From Strix aluco (taxonomy: Eukaryota; Chordata; Aves; Strigiformes; Strigidae): a stretch of DNA of 64,000 nt. Of this stretch, positions 1 to 12,400 are shown piece by piece. The notes beneath the pieces are model-generated. The model was given only the letters and a program-made list of their open reading frames with translations, was not told the origin of the DNA and ran no database searches. Both the position numbers and the translations under genes were made by a program. Every line of letters starts with the position of its first letter. Position 1 is the stretch's first letter. Where the stretch lies: the NCBI RefSeq assembly GCF_031877795.1, contig NC_133971.1:60520463-60584462 (forward strand), written 5' to 3'.

Positions 1-3000
1 TGGGTCTCTAAAGAATTCAGGGTTTGGCAGGCCGGTGTTGCCAGTTGGATTTCCATGTCAAGCATTTATGGAGAATATATGTCAGATTTCACTCAGGTGG
101 AAGTGCATGGTGCTGCATACGTATGCACATACGGGGGGGGTACAACATAACGTTGTCTGAGTTGTCTGATAGTGAGGATGTTTGTGCACATCTCTGTGAA
201 CATGGGAGGTGCTGCTTCGGCACCTGTGGAAGCCAATAAATGTGCTTTGTGCTGTGCATTTCAGTGTTGGAACACTAAGCTATGGCAGGCAGAGCAGGCT
301 TCAGAGGACAAAACAGTAATGAAGAGAGGGGCAGCACGGAGAGAGAGAGAGAGAGAAAGAGATCTCAGATATCAGGGTAAAGAAGAAAAGGAGGGAGGAC
401 TAGAAAGACAGAGGTTGTAGCAGCATAAAGGGAGGAAAGAGAATAACAAGTAACAGGAATAAAAATGAGTAAGAGAGGGGGAAAAAATTTATGACTCTTC
501 TCTCCCTCCCCTGTCTTTCTCATCCCCTCTTGATCCTCTGGTGCTTTGTCCACAAGAGGAGAAGAGGCAGGAAGATAAATAGATAGAGAAGAGAGGAGAA
601 AAAAAATTAGAGGAGAGAAAAAAAGACAAAAGGAAACAGGTTTGGAGGGGAGCAGCAGGTTGGGAGTGGAAGGCTTTGTGGTAATTGAAGGTGTTTTCAA
701 CATGGGCAGATGTAAGGTGAAGGGGAGAGGAAGGAAAAGAAACTATGTGCAAGTGGGCAGGCAGGGGCTTGATCACTGAGAGATGACACAGGACATAGGA
801 CAGTGCCATTGTTGAAGGTTGAATTTTTAGAACAATGTAGCAATATTATGCTTAGGTCAAGAAATATGTTCTCTGTATATGTTAAAGCCAAAGGCATCCC
901 TAATCAGAAGAACAAGTAGATAGACACATTTGAGCAAGGACATCCCAGAGCCATTAGACCTTGAAGAGAATACATTGCCAACTTGGCAAGCAAACTCAGG
1001 GTCCATATATACTTAGCTGAACTACGCTAGGGTCCTACCAGCAGGGCCTGTCATCTGCTCACTGAATGATTGGTATTGTCTCCTGACTCCACCTGCTTTC
1101 CCAGTCCCTTCATCCCCATAACAAAGCAGCTCTTTACTTCAAGTGTAACAGTAAGGATCACCTTGCCAGCTGGCCTGCCACTGCTCTCCATCTCTCCAGA
1201 GGGGAAACACACTCATTACCTTCACCTCTGAAGACCTTTCAGTTAAACCCAGATATGCGTTTGAAGGTATGTTAACTTCTCACAGCCAACTCCTTGGCCT
1301 GTCAGTTTTTTGGAAGAACAAAAAGTTTGGAAATGTCAGAATGTTTTAATTTGGGGTCAGCTTGTGTTCGAATTGCATCTGACTATGTTACCATTTATCA
1401 TCTTTCTACAAGCACTGGACTTTAACAGGAGTGCATATGCCATGATGACAGCCAGCCACAGGCATCCTGTGATGCTGCATGGGTGCGTGATTCTTTAGCC
1501 ACAGTGCATAAATTCACAGAGGAAGTATGAGCTTCATTGGATAAGGTGAGGGAATTTCAAGGTTATGGACCTGGACTGTTAACATCATTCTAACAAACAT
1601 TGCATTTGGGGAAAACCAGACAAAAAGCAAATTTTTTTTGTGCTTTTTACTTTTTTCCCTTGGAAAATGTTGGCAAAATGGAAATTTACAAGAAAAATCA
1701 CTATGCTGAAAGCCACATTTTCATCTTAAAATCATTTGTAAGGAGAACTTATATCTGACTTCAGCTTGCAGGTGTCTTATAGCCATGCCTTGTGGTCTTC
1801 CATTATAACCATGTTAGTTTACTACTGCTTTCGAGAGTGCAAGATGACTCCCAACCCTGCAAACACTTGTGGTTTGATTTTTTTGTTTTCTCATCTCTGC
1901 TGAAGGCTGACTCCAGTGACCTTCTTTTAGTAATCCTCCAAGACTGTCTTTTCACCCCTCAAAACTTGCCATGGGCAACTTTGTCCACTTCAGATATCTT
2001 CTCTATGCAGGCAACTCCTTCCTGAGTCTCTTTCTTCCAGACTTCTTCCCTTCTACCCATATTTTAACAACTTGTGTGGAAGATAAATTGCTTTCTTATC
2101 CTGAGCTGCAGTATTGCTTCCACGTTCTGCAGTATGAAGGGCATCCTTTTTCTGTTCATGGCTTTTCTCTTCTCTCCACATGTGCACAATGTAACTGCCT
2201 GGAAATCAGCAGCATTTCTGTTTTGATCAAATCATTCATCCAGTCACTCAGACTTGTTCATGCTGGATTGAGCACACATAAAAGAGATTTCCTGTCTGAG
2301 TTGCTTGTGGGAGGCTGGATGGCACCAAGTAACCTTTGGTGCCTTCCACCCCTCTGCAGTTAAACAGGGCCCTCAGTTTCTCAAACCCTTTGCCTACAGA
2401 TTCTTTTCAGGCATTCCTGTTGCAAGGACATTGCATACTGAAAACTTGAGGGGTGAACCTGCATTAATCTGTACAGGATCATGATCTCCGTTTTTTTAAT
2501 TTCTGTGATTAAGAATAACACTCTGAATGAGTGAACGTGGCCTGTTAGGTACTTCTGTAACGGCGCCTGGTGTTTCTCCTTTGTTCTACTCCTCCCATTC
2601 CACACTAGCAGGATGCTGGCACAGGAGTCACTGCACACAAAAAAAAATGAGAGAAGAATTGGTATTGTGAGGTGATTTGTCTGCAGGAAAGCACTTATCA
2701 TGCTTACTTGTTCCTGTTAGACAGCAGTAATAAATCTACTTTCCTTAGATTTATTCACTCAGAATACTGACAAGAATACTATCACGATGCTGTGCTTATT
2801 TCAAAGTTCAGGTGGTTTCTGGTAGAGGTGTTAAAACCATATAGCATCCATTTCTCCTGCTGCAAAATTAGTCCTCAGCCAATAAACTGAAGTTGTTTCC
2901 TTTCTGCATATTCTGCCGGACTCACTCAGGGGAGCACCAGGCAACAGCTAAAGCAGCTACTTTTGGATGTGTTCCTTAACCAGTGGGTGGAGGACTGACT

Positions 3001-3349
3001 GAGTTCCTCCCCCCAAGCTCCCAATGGCTGCCCAGTGTCTTGCCTTCCCTCTCTCTCCTGCACTCTTAAACATTCCCCTAGAGGCAGCGGTGCATGTGAC
3101 TGTAAATGTAAAGAGTCACCTGATAAAATGCTGGCCGACTCTCTGCACAGCATAAACTCGGCTCACCTGGTGATCGTGAAGCAACTCTGCAAGCGTTTGC
3201 TCGGCTCAGCAGACTGCAGAGTTAGAAAACAGATGCAAAACTGAAATCCATCTTTGTGCCACCTACTTACTGTCCAGGGGGTTGTATGTATTTTTGCCTT
3301 ATGTTTCTTTCCCCAAACCTCAAAAGGAAGCTCTATTCTGCTGCTAGCA
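1..3349. other. CHRNA6 5' flank, no gene recognised
   Basis: I recognise no exon here. Open frames are short and lack family motifs. The stretch from about 339 to 650 is purine-rich on the + strand with a short GA microsatellite. The last few hundred bases should contain the CHRNA6 5' UTR and promoter, but I see no convincing TATA box or initiator. Confidence 0.5.
339..650. repeat. purine-rich low-complexity tract with (GA)n
   Basis: A (GA)n run at about 339-361 is followed by G/A-rich sequence with several A-runs. It produces long antisense S/L/P-rich open frames that I regard as artefacts of composition. Confidence 0.7.
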
Positions 3350-3428
3350 ATGCATCCTGAGAGGTGGCAATGTTGGTGTTACCCTGCTTTCTGTGTGTGG
3401 GCATTCGTGTTCACATCCTTGATTAAAG
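3350..3428 (+). CDS. CHRNA6: CHRNA6 coding exon 1 (signal peptide)
   Basis: It starts MHPERWQCW and ends SLIK plus one base (phase 1) before a GTAGGC donor. The resemblance to mammalian alpha-6 leader peptides is modest. The phase-1 junction rebuilds an Asp codon with exon 2, which supports this exon strongly. G at -3 favours this ATG. Confidence 0.85.
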
Positions 3429-6400
3429 GTAGGCTGTCTTTGATACTAGTCTGTAAAATATTTTCTGGTCACTGTCTCTGCTTCTCTTTTCCTGGAATGA
3501 ATTCAATGTAAAGCATCTACCAGCTATTTCTAACCAGAAATCTAATGTTTCAACAGTATTTTAAGAGAGCTAAAGCAATACTAGTTTTCATACATAAAAC
3601 CTTTTGTTTTGGTTTGATAACTGAGGAACTGTGTCTAGCAAAGAATGAAAATTAAATAGAAGCTCTAGTAATTTAATTTGGTGCTTGAATTTTGCAATTG
3701 TTTAAATAATGCAGACTAAAGATGTGCATGTTCAATACACTTCAAAAGTGAGAACTTGCTGTATTTTTGTTCACTGTTGTTTGTGATCTATGCTTAATTT
3801 GTTGGTGTGATTTCCATTCACCTCTCACTGAGGTTCAGCAGGATTTTTGCTTTTAAGACACTACATCTTTTTTGAAAGTCTCACTTCTGCTGATGACCAA
3901 GACATGTGTGAAGTACAGTGCTTGTGTTAGCAAGCCATAAAGCATTGTCTTAAAGCAGCACCAATAGGATGAGAATCTGTAACTGATTTATAAAGATGAA
4001 AGGCCTAAATACTTGTCTGTTTCTGTTACTTTATTTTAAACTGTGTGTCTGTTAATAAGCCAGTAGGAAATTTTCAAATAAAACATGATTTTAGACTCAC
4101 CGGCTTTATTCATAAGACTTTGGTAAGACATTCATGTTCCCACAGTAGGGTACTTCTAGTCACAGTGTGATGGATGATGATGATGAGATCCGAAAAGGAA
4201 ATTGCAGTTTCCTTTTTGAATGGCACAATACATGATATACAAACATCCAAACTTTACAGACATTCATATGTCTGCTCTCATGATGCTAAAAGGATGAAAC
4301 GAAACATGTAGTCATGGAAGTTTTACTAGAATTTTCTTTCATACATGTAGTCACTGGTAACCAACATTTTAGCATTTAATTGTGATAGTCCCCTGAATCT
4401 GAGTATGCTTTGTATCACCTTACAGGCAGAAAGGTAATATTTTTAAAAAACAGGGTAAGGATGGCCTAAGCATGAAAACAGTGTAGTATGCTGAGACTAA
4501 ACATCTTCTTGTAAGACAGCTGTGCCACCAAAGGAAATGTAAATTGCAAATTTATGTCTTATGCTGTGCCAGAGACCACGCTGCCTGACACAAACCTGTT
4601 CTGTGTTTAATAATTGCAGTCGTAAAGGCTTATCATGATTGCTTTCCTGACATGTCCTAGTGCAGGCTGGGACTAACACAAAAATTTATGACCATGTATC
4701 TGAAAAACTAATTTTTCCTTAGTTGTATCAGTAGTATTTGGCATCATCATATAGCTTTGGTAACACGGCTGTGCTCAATATGAGGAGCAAGTTCTAAATC
4801 TTTGCCTTATAAAGTATTTTGAATTTAAGTGCTGAATTACAGTAGTGCATTGAAATAACAAAGTTATTCAAGAAAAATATTATTCTGAGCTGGTGTCGCC
4901 ACAGTCCACATGATTTAATCATTCCATTTGAAATCAAAATCTGTAGCCTTTAGCACTGTGGAAATAACTATTTCAGGTTTGGGCTATTATGTAACAGGTT
5001 AAGAGCATTCTTCTTGTCTGCAGTGAGACAGCTCAGTGCCTGTCATATACCTTATTCTCACTAAGCTATCCAGTCTGGGGTTTATATCAATGATCTACTG
5101 TTCCCAAAGAAGTGCTCTGTATTACAAAGATGCATGCTATTCTACAAGAAATTCTAATATTTCAACTTTTTTTTCTCATTGAACTTGATAAATGAACTCC
5201 CTTCAGAGCACAATTGTGTTATCTAAAGACCTGGAATAACAAACATGAGGATAAAATGTAGTCATAGTTTTTAAGACTAGGAGGTATCATAATCACCTAG
5301 AGTCCTTGACATGAGGAGGTCTAAAGCCCAGCTAGAAATTAATGTGGCTTCAGCAATCAAGGACAACAAGAAATGTTTCTATGTCAACAGCAAAAGAAAG
5401 ACCAGGGAAAGCCTCCATCCCCTGCTAGACACAGGAGGAAAGATGGTAACAAGTGATGAGGAAAAGGCTGAGGTGCTTAATGCCTTCTTTGCCTCAGTCT
5501 TTAATAACAAGACTAGTTGTACTGAGGGAATCCAGCCTCCTCAGCCAGAAGACAGAGACTGGGAGAATGACCCCCCCGGCATTCCAGGAGGAGATAGTGA
5601 ACTACTGCATCACATAGACACACACAAGTCTATGGGACCTGATGGGATACACCCAAGGGTGCTGAAGGAGCTGGCTGGGGTGCTCGCTGAGCTGCTTTCC
5701 ATCATTTACCAGCAGTCCTGGCTGACTGGGGAGGTCCCGAAAGATTGGAAATTGGCCAGTGTGACGCCCACATATAAGAAGGGTCGGAAGGATGATCCGG
5801 GATATTACAGGCCTGTCAGCTTGACTTTGGTGCCCGGGAAGCTGATGGAGCAGCTCATCCTGAGTACCATCACACAACACATGGGGGACAACCAGATGGT
5901 CAGGCCCAGTCAGCATGGGTTTATGAAAGGCAGGTCCTGCTTGACAAACCTGATCTCCTTCTACAACAGGGTGACCTGCTTATTGGATGAGGGAAAGGCT
6001 GTGGGTGTTGTCTACCTTGACTTTAGTAAGTCTTTGACACCATTTCCAACAGCATTCTCCTGGCAAAACTGGCTGCTCATGGCTTGGATGGGCACACACT
6101 TTGCTGGGTAAAAAACTGGCTGGATGGCCGGGCCCAAAGAGTTGTGGTGAACGGAGTTAAGTCTGGTTGGTGACTGGTCACGAGTGGTGTCCCCCAGGGC
6201 TCGGTTTTGGGGCCACTCCTGTTTAACATCTTTAGTGATGATCTAGATGAGGGGATCGAGTGCACCCTCAGTAAGTTTGCAGATGACACCAAGTTGGGTG
6301 GGAGTGTTGATCGGCTCGAGGGTAGGGAGGCTCTGCAGAGAGATCTGGACAGGCTGGAGCGATGGGCTAAGGCCAACTGGAGGAGTTTCAATAAGGCCAA

Positions 6401-9400
6401 ATGCCGGGTGCTGCACTTGGGCCACAACAACCCCCAGCAGCGCTACAGGCTTGGGGAGGAGTGGCTGGAGAGCTGCCAGTCAGAGAGGGACCTGGGGGTG
6501 TTGATTGACAGCCGGCTGAACATGAGCCAGCAGTGTGCCCAGGTGGCCAAGAAGGCCAATGGTATCCTGGCTTGCATCAGAAATAGCGTGGCCAGCAGGG
6601 ACACGGAAGTGATCTTACCCCTGTACTCGGCACTGGTGAGGCCGCACCTCGATGACTGTGTTCAGTTTTGAGCCCCTCACTAAAAAAAGGACATTGAATT
6701 ACTTGAGCGTGTCCAAAGACAGGCAACAAAGCTGTTGAAGGGTCTGGAAGACAGGTCTTATGAGGAGCGGCTGAGGGAACTGGGGTTGTTTAGTGTGGAG
6801 AAGAGGAGGCTGAGGGGAGACCTCATCGCCCTCTACAACTACCTGAAAGGAAGCTGCACAGAGCTGGGGATGAGTCTCTTTAACCAAGTAATAAGCCATA
6901 GAACAAGAGGTAATGGCCTCAAGCTGCACCAGGGAAGGTTTAGACTAGATATTAGGAAGCATTTCTTTACAAAACGGGTTGTTAGGCATTGGAATGGGCT
7001 GCCCAGGGCAGTGGTGGAGTCCCCATCCCTGGAGGTGTTTAAAAGTCGGGTTGACATAGCGCTGAGGGATATGGTGTAGTTGGGAACTGTCAATGTTAGG
7101 TTAATGGTTGGACTAGGTGATCTTCAAGGTCTTTTCCAACCTAGATGATTCTATGATTCTGTGATTCTGTGACATAGATTTTGATCCCGTGCAGCCTCAA
7201 GCTTTTAATTTCTGAGTAAGTACCTATGCTTTTCGTAAACTCTCAGTTTTACCATAAAAATCCCAAGGATGAAATCAACCATATTTCTTTTTCTGCTTCA
7301 CACCATCTTATTCTACTTCAGTCTAATCTCAGTGATGTAATGACAACTCAATAACCAGAGTTATTAAGCAGGTATTCCTTTATTACGGCGCCAGGTGTGT
7401 GTAGGATCTGTCCTCCTAATGCGCGCGCGCGAACACACACACACACACACACGAGTTAAAAAGCCCTCAGGCTATATAGATATTATACACACATGTGCAT
7501 GAGTTTTCTGAGAAAAGGCTGGAGTATTCAAATGGTTTCCCAGAAATCGTTTACATAGTTCCCCCCCCAACCGTTCATGCTCTGTAAAATGTGGTGGTGG
7601 TCCTTGGGTGTTCTCTGGTGGTCGTTTGATGAAGGCTCGAAGTCTTCCTCGCTGGTAAACTTCTGACCTCTTGCTAGTTTCTGCTGAGCTGTGTGCTTCG
7701 GGTGGTCAGAACCAGTCTCTGTATAATCCCATTGTCTTCTAGGCAGGCTTATCTTAGAGGACCTGCAGTTTTTATCAGATCTCTACAGCTAGATGGGCAA
7801 AAGGCTCAGAGTCTTAAAGGTACAGATTAGTTATTAACTTTTTCCCCTCATCATCAAGGTGGGCCAAATGGAGGCCCATAAGCTGGATCCAGCTTAGGAG
7901 ACATTTCCATTCAGGCTATTACCGTACACCTTGAGGAGACAGGGAGCAGTGGGCAACATCCTGGAGGAGAAGACTTTCAACTGACAGCACACTGGCAGCC
8001 CTCTCCTTTCTGTGCTCCTGTGTCTTGATACGTGGTGACAAGCACGGGATCCAGAAATACAGCATGAACTAGTATGTTGTCCATCACCTTCTTTTCCTCT
8101 TCCTTACCTCTGATGTAGCTGTTCTTTATCTTTACCAACACAGATACCACAGCCTGTGAATCAGAGGAACGATTATTTCACAGGCTCTTCTCCCAGTACA
8201 ACCAGTTCATCAGGCCAGTGGAAAATGTGTCTGATCCTGTCACAGTATATTTTGAAGTGGCCATTACCCAGCTTACTAATGTGGTAAGACTCATTACAGA
8301 ATACTGCTGAGGTTTGGGGATGGTTGCAAACACACACAAATTGCTAAAGAAGCAGACATGATTGTCATGGTTGTACCTACAGCTCTCATAGCTGATGTTG
8401 TCATGTGTGCATATGTGTGCATGCTGAAACCTTTGCTGTTCTTCCTGTCGGCCAAGTCACTCCAGCTGCTCGAATGCGCTGTTCAAACTACACAGATTCA
8501 TTTGCTTACTCTGTTCTCTGGCACCCAGAGCAGCAGTACCAAATGTTCAAGCCCACTCTCCACAGGGCTAGCCCACTCCAGAGACACCTGGTTGTGTCTA
8601 CGTTGTGTAACATGGAGCCTAGTTCTCCTGTGGGGCTAGTGTCATTTCCCAGTGGTTCTGAGAGATAAAAATCTTCTTTTTTTGCATGCTTTTTCAGTCT
8701 GTTTCAGAATAACGTAAGAGATGTGAAACTTGCAGGGTGGTGTTTTAAAGCATGGAGCTGGGGATGAATGTTGTGTGTTCTGGGGCATACTGTATATAAG
8801 GGTGAGTGTGTCTGAGGTGGCAGACCTGCTGGGCAGGGCAGAGGGACTGTAGAAGAAGCAAAACATGATCTTAACCCTTTGCTGAGGTCTGCTCTGTGAA
8901 ACATTATCCACAGAACAGAGACTGAGTTTTGGTTCTGAGGTACCTAGTTGAGTCCATAATGAAGTGACAAGCAAACAGTGAGGAGGAACATTCAACAACA
9001 GCTGGGGAGCTAAATTTTCTGAGATTATAAATGAAGGCATTGTAAGTCCTCATGGTGATGGCGTTGTCACTTTTGGGAGTTCCTTTGTCAAATTATTTGT
9101 TTCTATGTTACAGATAGCTTGACAGGTTTCAGCAGTTCTGACTCACATTGCAGTCCCTGATTCCCAGTACTGTCTTTGGAGAAAAAAAGGAACATCATAA
9201 GTAACTCAGTTGAATTTTCTCAAGAAAAGTAATTATTTTTACAAGAACTTAGATAGTTTAACCCATAGACAGGAACCCTACAGGCCTTTCAAAATGATCT
9301 TTGTGTTTAATCTTCAGTATGCAATGTTGAAAATTCATGTACAACATTTTTTACCTTTGGTTTGTAAATATCACTTTTTTTTTTTGAGTCCACATTCTTA

Positions 9401-12400
9401 AAAACTAAGAACTACCCAAAGTAATATTCCTGCAGATATTTTCATTGTGAATGTCAACCTGCATTCGTAAATATATGTAATACGAATCCTTCTGAACACT
9501 TTTAGACCAAAAGCTCATTAGAACAGGATCCGATATTTTTTTCTGATGTCTCTTGCAGCCCCTTCCTGACTCATTGCTGATTGGCAATAGCAATAATTAA
9601 CTGTAAAAGGAAGGTCTCAGTACAACAGCAACTTAATTTGCATAGAAATGCAAGAACACTGTGGTACAGATGCCATTTTCCTTGAATCTTGACCAGTACT
9701 GTACTATGTAAACAGAGGTTTTAAACACTGAATCCAACAAAGCACATAGCCACCAGCAGAACCTTATTCCTCTGGTACTGGTCAGAGCAATTCTAAGTTT
9801 TGTGTTCTGCAGGTACTCAGGCCCATGGCAAAACAGTGCAGTTCTTTGTATGTCTGATATTTGTGGGGGATAATTTTTCAGTAGATCTTTAAAATTTTTT
9901 CAACAGACTTGCACATGATTGTGCACAATATGTTAAGTCCCCTGAAAACAGCCAGAAAAAATTCTGATATCTGTTAATGTGGAATTCTAGTTTCCGTTTC
10001 TATCAGAATTAGTTTGTGGCCATTTCAGGATACTGTAACTGATTTATGGAGTGAAGATGTGCATGCCTGTTTTTCTTTCTAGGATGAAGTCAATCAGATT
10101 ATGGAAACAAATTTGTGGCTAAGACATGTAAGTGACTACATTGCATTTCTCATGCATTTTGCATTGATATGATGAAATGTGTGTTACCTTGTAAGCTACA
10201 TCTATAGAATAAGTGCTTGGTTTGCAACAAGGATTTTGAAGGTATGAATAAGGAGAAGCTCCATTAACCAAAGCCACATTTGGAAAGGTAATTTCTTTAT
10301 TCTTATTTCCAAGAAGTTAATCTCCCATCTTTCCTGTGTGGTATATTCTCCTCCAACTTCATGATCATTGGTTTATCTGGTAAATGTAGCTGGATGTACC
10401 CATTAAAGAGTGATTAAATATGCAGCTCTGCTCTGCTCTGCTAGGTCATCTCCATAATGAAGATTCCAACCAAAACATTTATTAGCAAAAGGAACATGCC
10501 TCCGTTTTTCCTGATGATTTTAGCATTTGTGCATAGACAAAGATCCTTAAAGGACCTAAACTGCTGAGAAAAACAAGCCAACTTCCACCAAAACCAGCTT
10601 CAGGCACTGAGTGTGGTCCACACAAAGCTTTCTGTGAAATATACCATACTTATGATCAGGATCTTCAGGGCAGGCTCTCAGAGCATGGAGCATGGCCCCA
10701 TGATAGGGCACTAGACAGCAGTGCAAGAGCTGTCTGACCCTAACTTGGTAATTCGCTACCCCTGTGGAACCAATAATGTCCCCTGGCAGCAACTGCCTGT
10801 TAGTGTACCTCCTTTCTCATTAGGATGCTGGTCGCCTTTGATGCCGGCCTCCTTTAACCTACAGTGTGCACTCTCATGACAGCAACAGCAAGGCCTGTAT
10901 TTCCTCTCTGCAAGGGTCGGTACTGATGTAGCAAGACAGAGGAGAGATCTCAGCATGTCAGCAATGGATAACAATTGTCATCCCATCCCCTCACAGAGGA
11001 GAGAGTAGCAGATCAATGTGAGCAGAATTCATATATGTCCAGTGTTTCTCCAGGTCATGGCCTTGTTGTCTTTTGGACCGTTGTACCCTTCTACACATGC
11101 TGCACTTTCAGTCTTTGTCATAGCCTGTCATTTTACAGAAATATCTGAGAAGCAGATATTTGCTGATAATACAAGGTTTTAAAATATTTGTCCGTTCTTC
11201 TTTCAGATTTGGAATGACTACAAATTGCAGTGGGATCCCAGAGAATACGATGGCATTGAATTTGTTCGGGTACCGGCAGATAAAATTTGGAAACCAGATA
11301 TTGTCTTGTATAATAAGTATGATGAACACTTTTCTATTTTACCCTTTCTCTCAAAAGTATCCTCTTGCAGTGTCCATGAAAGATGTTTTAATTTAAATAA
11401 TTTAATTTAAATTTAATTTTATTTTCTTTGCCTCATTTGTCTTTCTAGTGCTGTGGGAGATTTTCAAGTGGAAGGCAAGACCAAAGCCCTGCTTCGCTAT
11501 GATGGAATGGTCACCTGGACCCCACCAGCTATTTTTAAAAGCTCCTGTCCTATGGATATTACCTTCTTCCCATTTGATCATCAGAACTGCTCACTGAAAT
11601 TTGGCTCATGGACCTATGACAAAGCCAAAATTGATCTTCTGATCATTGGATCCAAAGTAGATATGAGTGACTTTTGGGAAAATAGTGAATGGGAAATAGT
11701 TGATGCCTCTGGCTACAAACATGACATCAAATATAACTGCTGTGAAGAGATCTACACAGACATAACATATTCCTTTTATATTCGAAGGTTGCCAATGTTT
11801 TACACCATAAATCTGATCATTCCCTGTCTCTTCATCTCATTCCTGACTGTGTTAGTTTTTTACCTGCCATCTGACTGTGGTGAGAAAGTGACTCTTTGCA
11901 TCTCTGTGCTCCTTTCTTTGACTGTATTTTTACTCGTTATCACAGAAACAATCCCATCCACCTCTTTAGTAATTCCCCTTGTAGGTGAATATTTACTCTT
12001 TACTATGATATTTGTGACTCTGTCAATTGTCATCACGGTGTTTGTTCTGAATATACATTACAGAACTCCAACCACACACACAATGCCTAAATGGGTAAAA
12101 ACTGTCTTTCTTAGCCTGCTCCCCAAAGTGCTGTTGATGCAGAGGCCAGTAGAACAGCAGACAAAAAACATCTCCAGAAAAAACAAGAAAGGACCAGCCA
12201 ATATGTCAGGCAAGTCAAAGCACAGCAAACACAAAGATACCAAATTACACAGGGAGCAGCGATGCAGTCACTGTGATAAGGCATCTGAACTCAATACCAC
12301 CAAAAGAAGACATCTGAGCTGTCAGTCACTGAAATGGATGGCAGAGCCCGTGGAGTACTCCCAAGAAGTGAACGATGTCATTAGCAGTGTTCAGTTCATC

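Noticed and set aside
1971-2363. 130-codon plus-strand open frame in the CHRNA6 flank
   Set aside because: No recognisable domain; Cys/Leu/Ser-rich, typical of chance frames in T-rich DNA.
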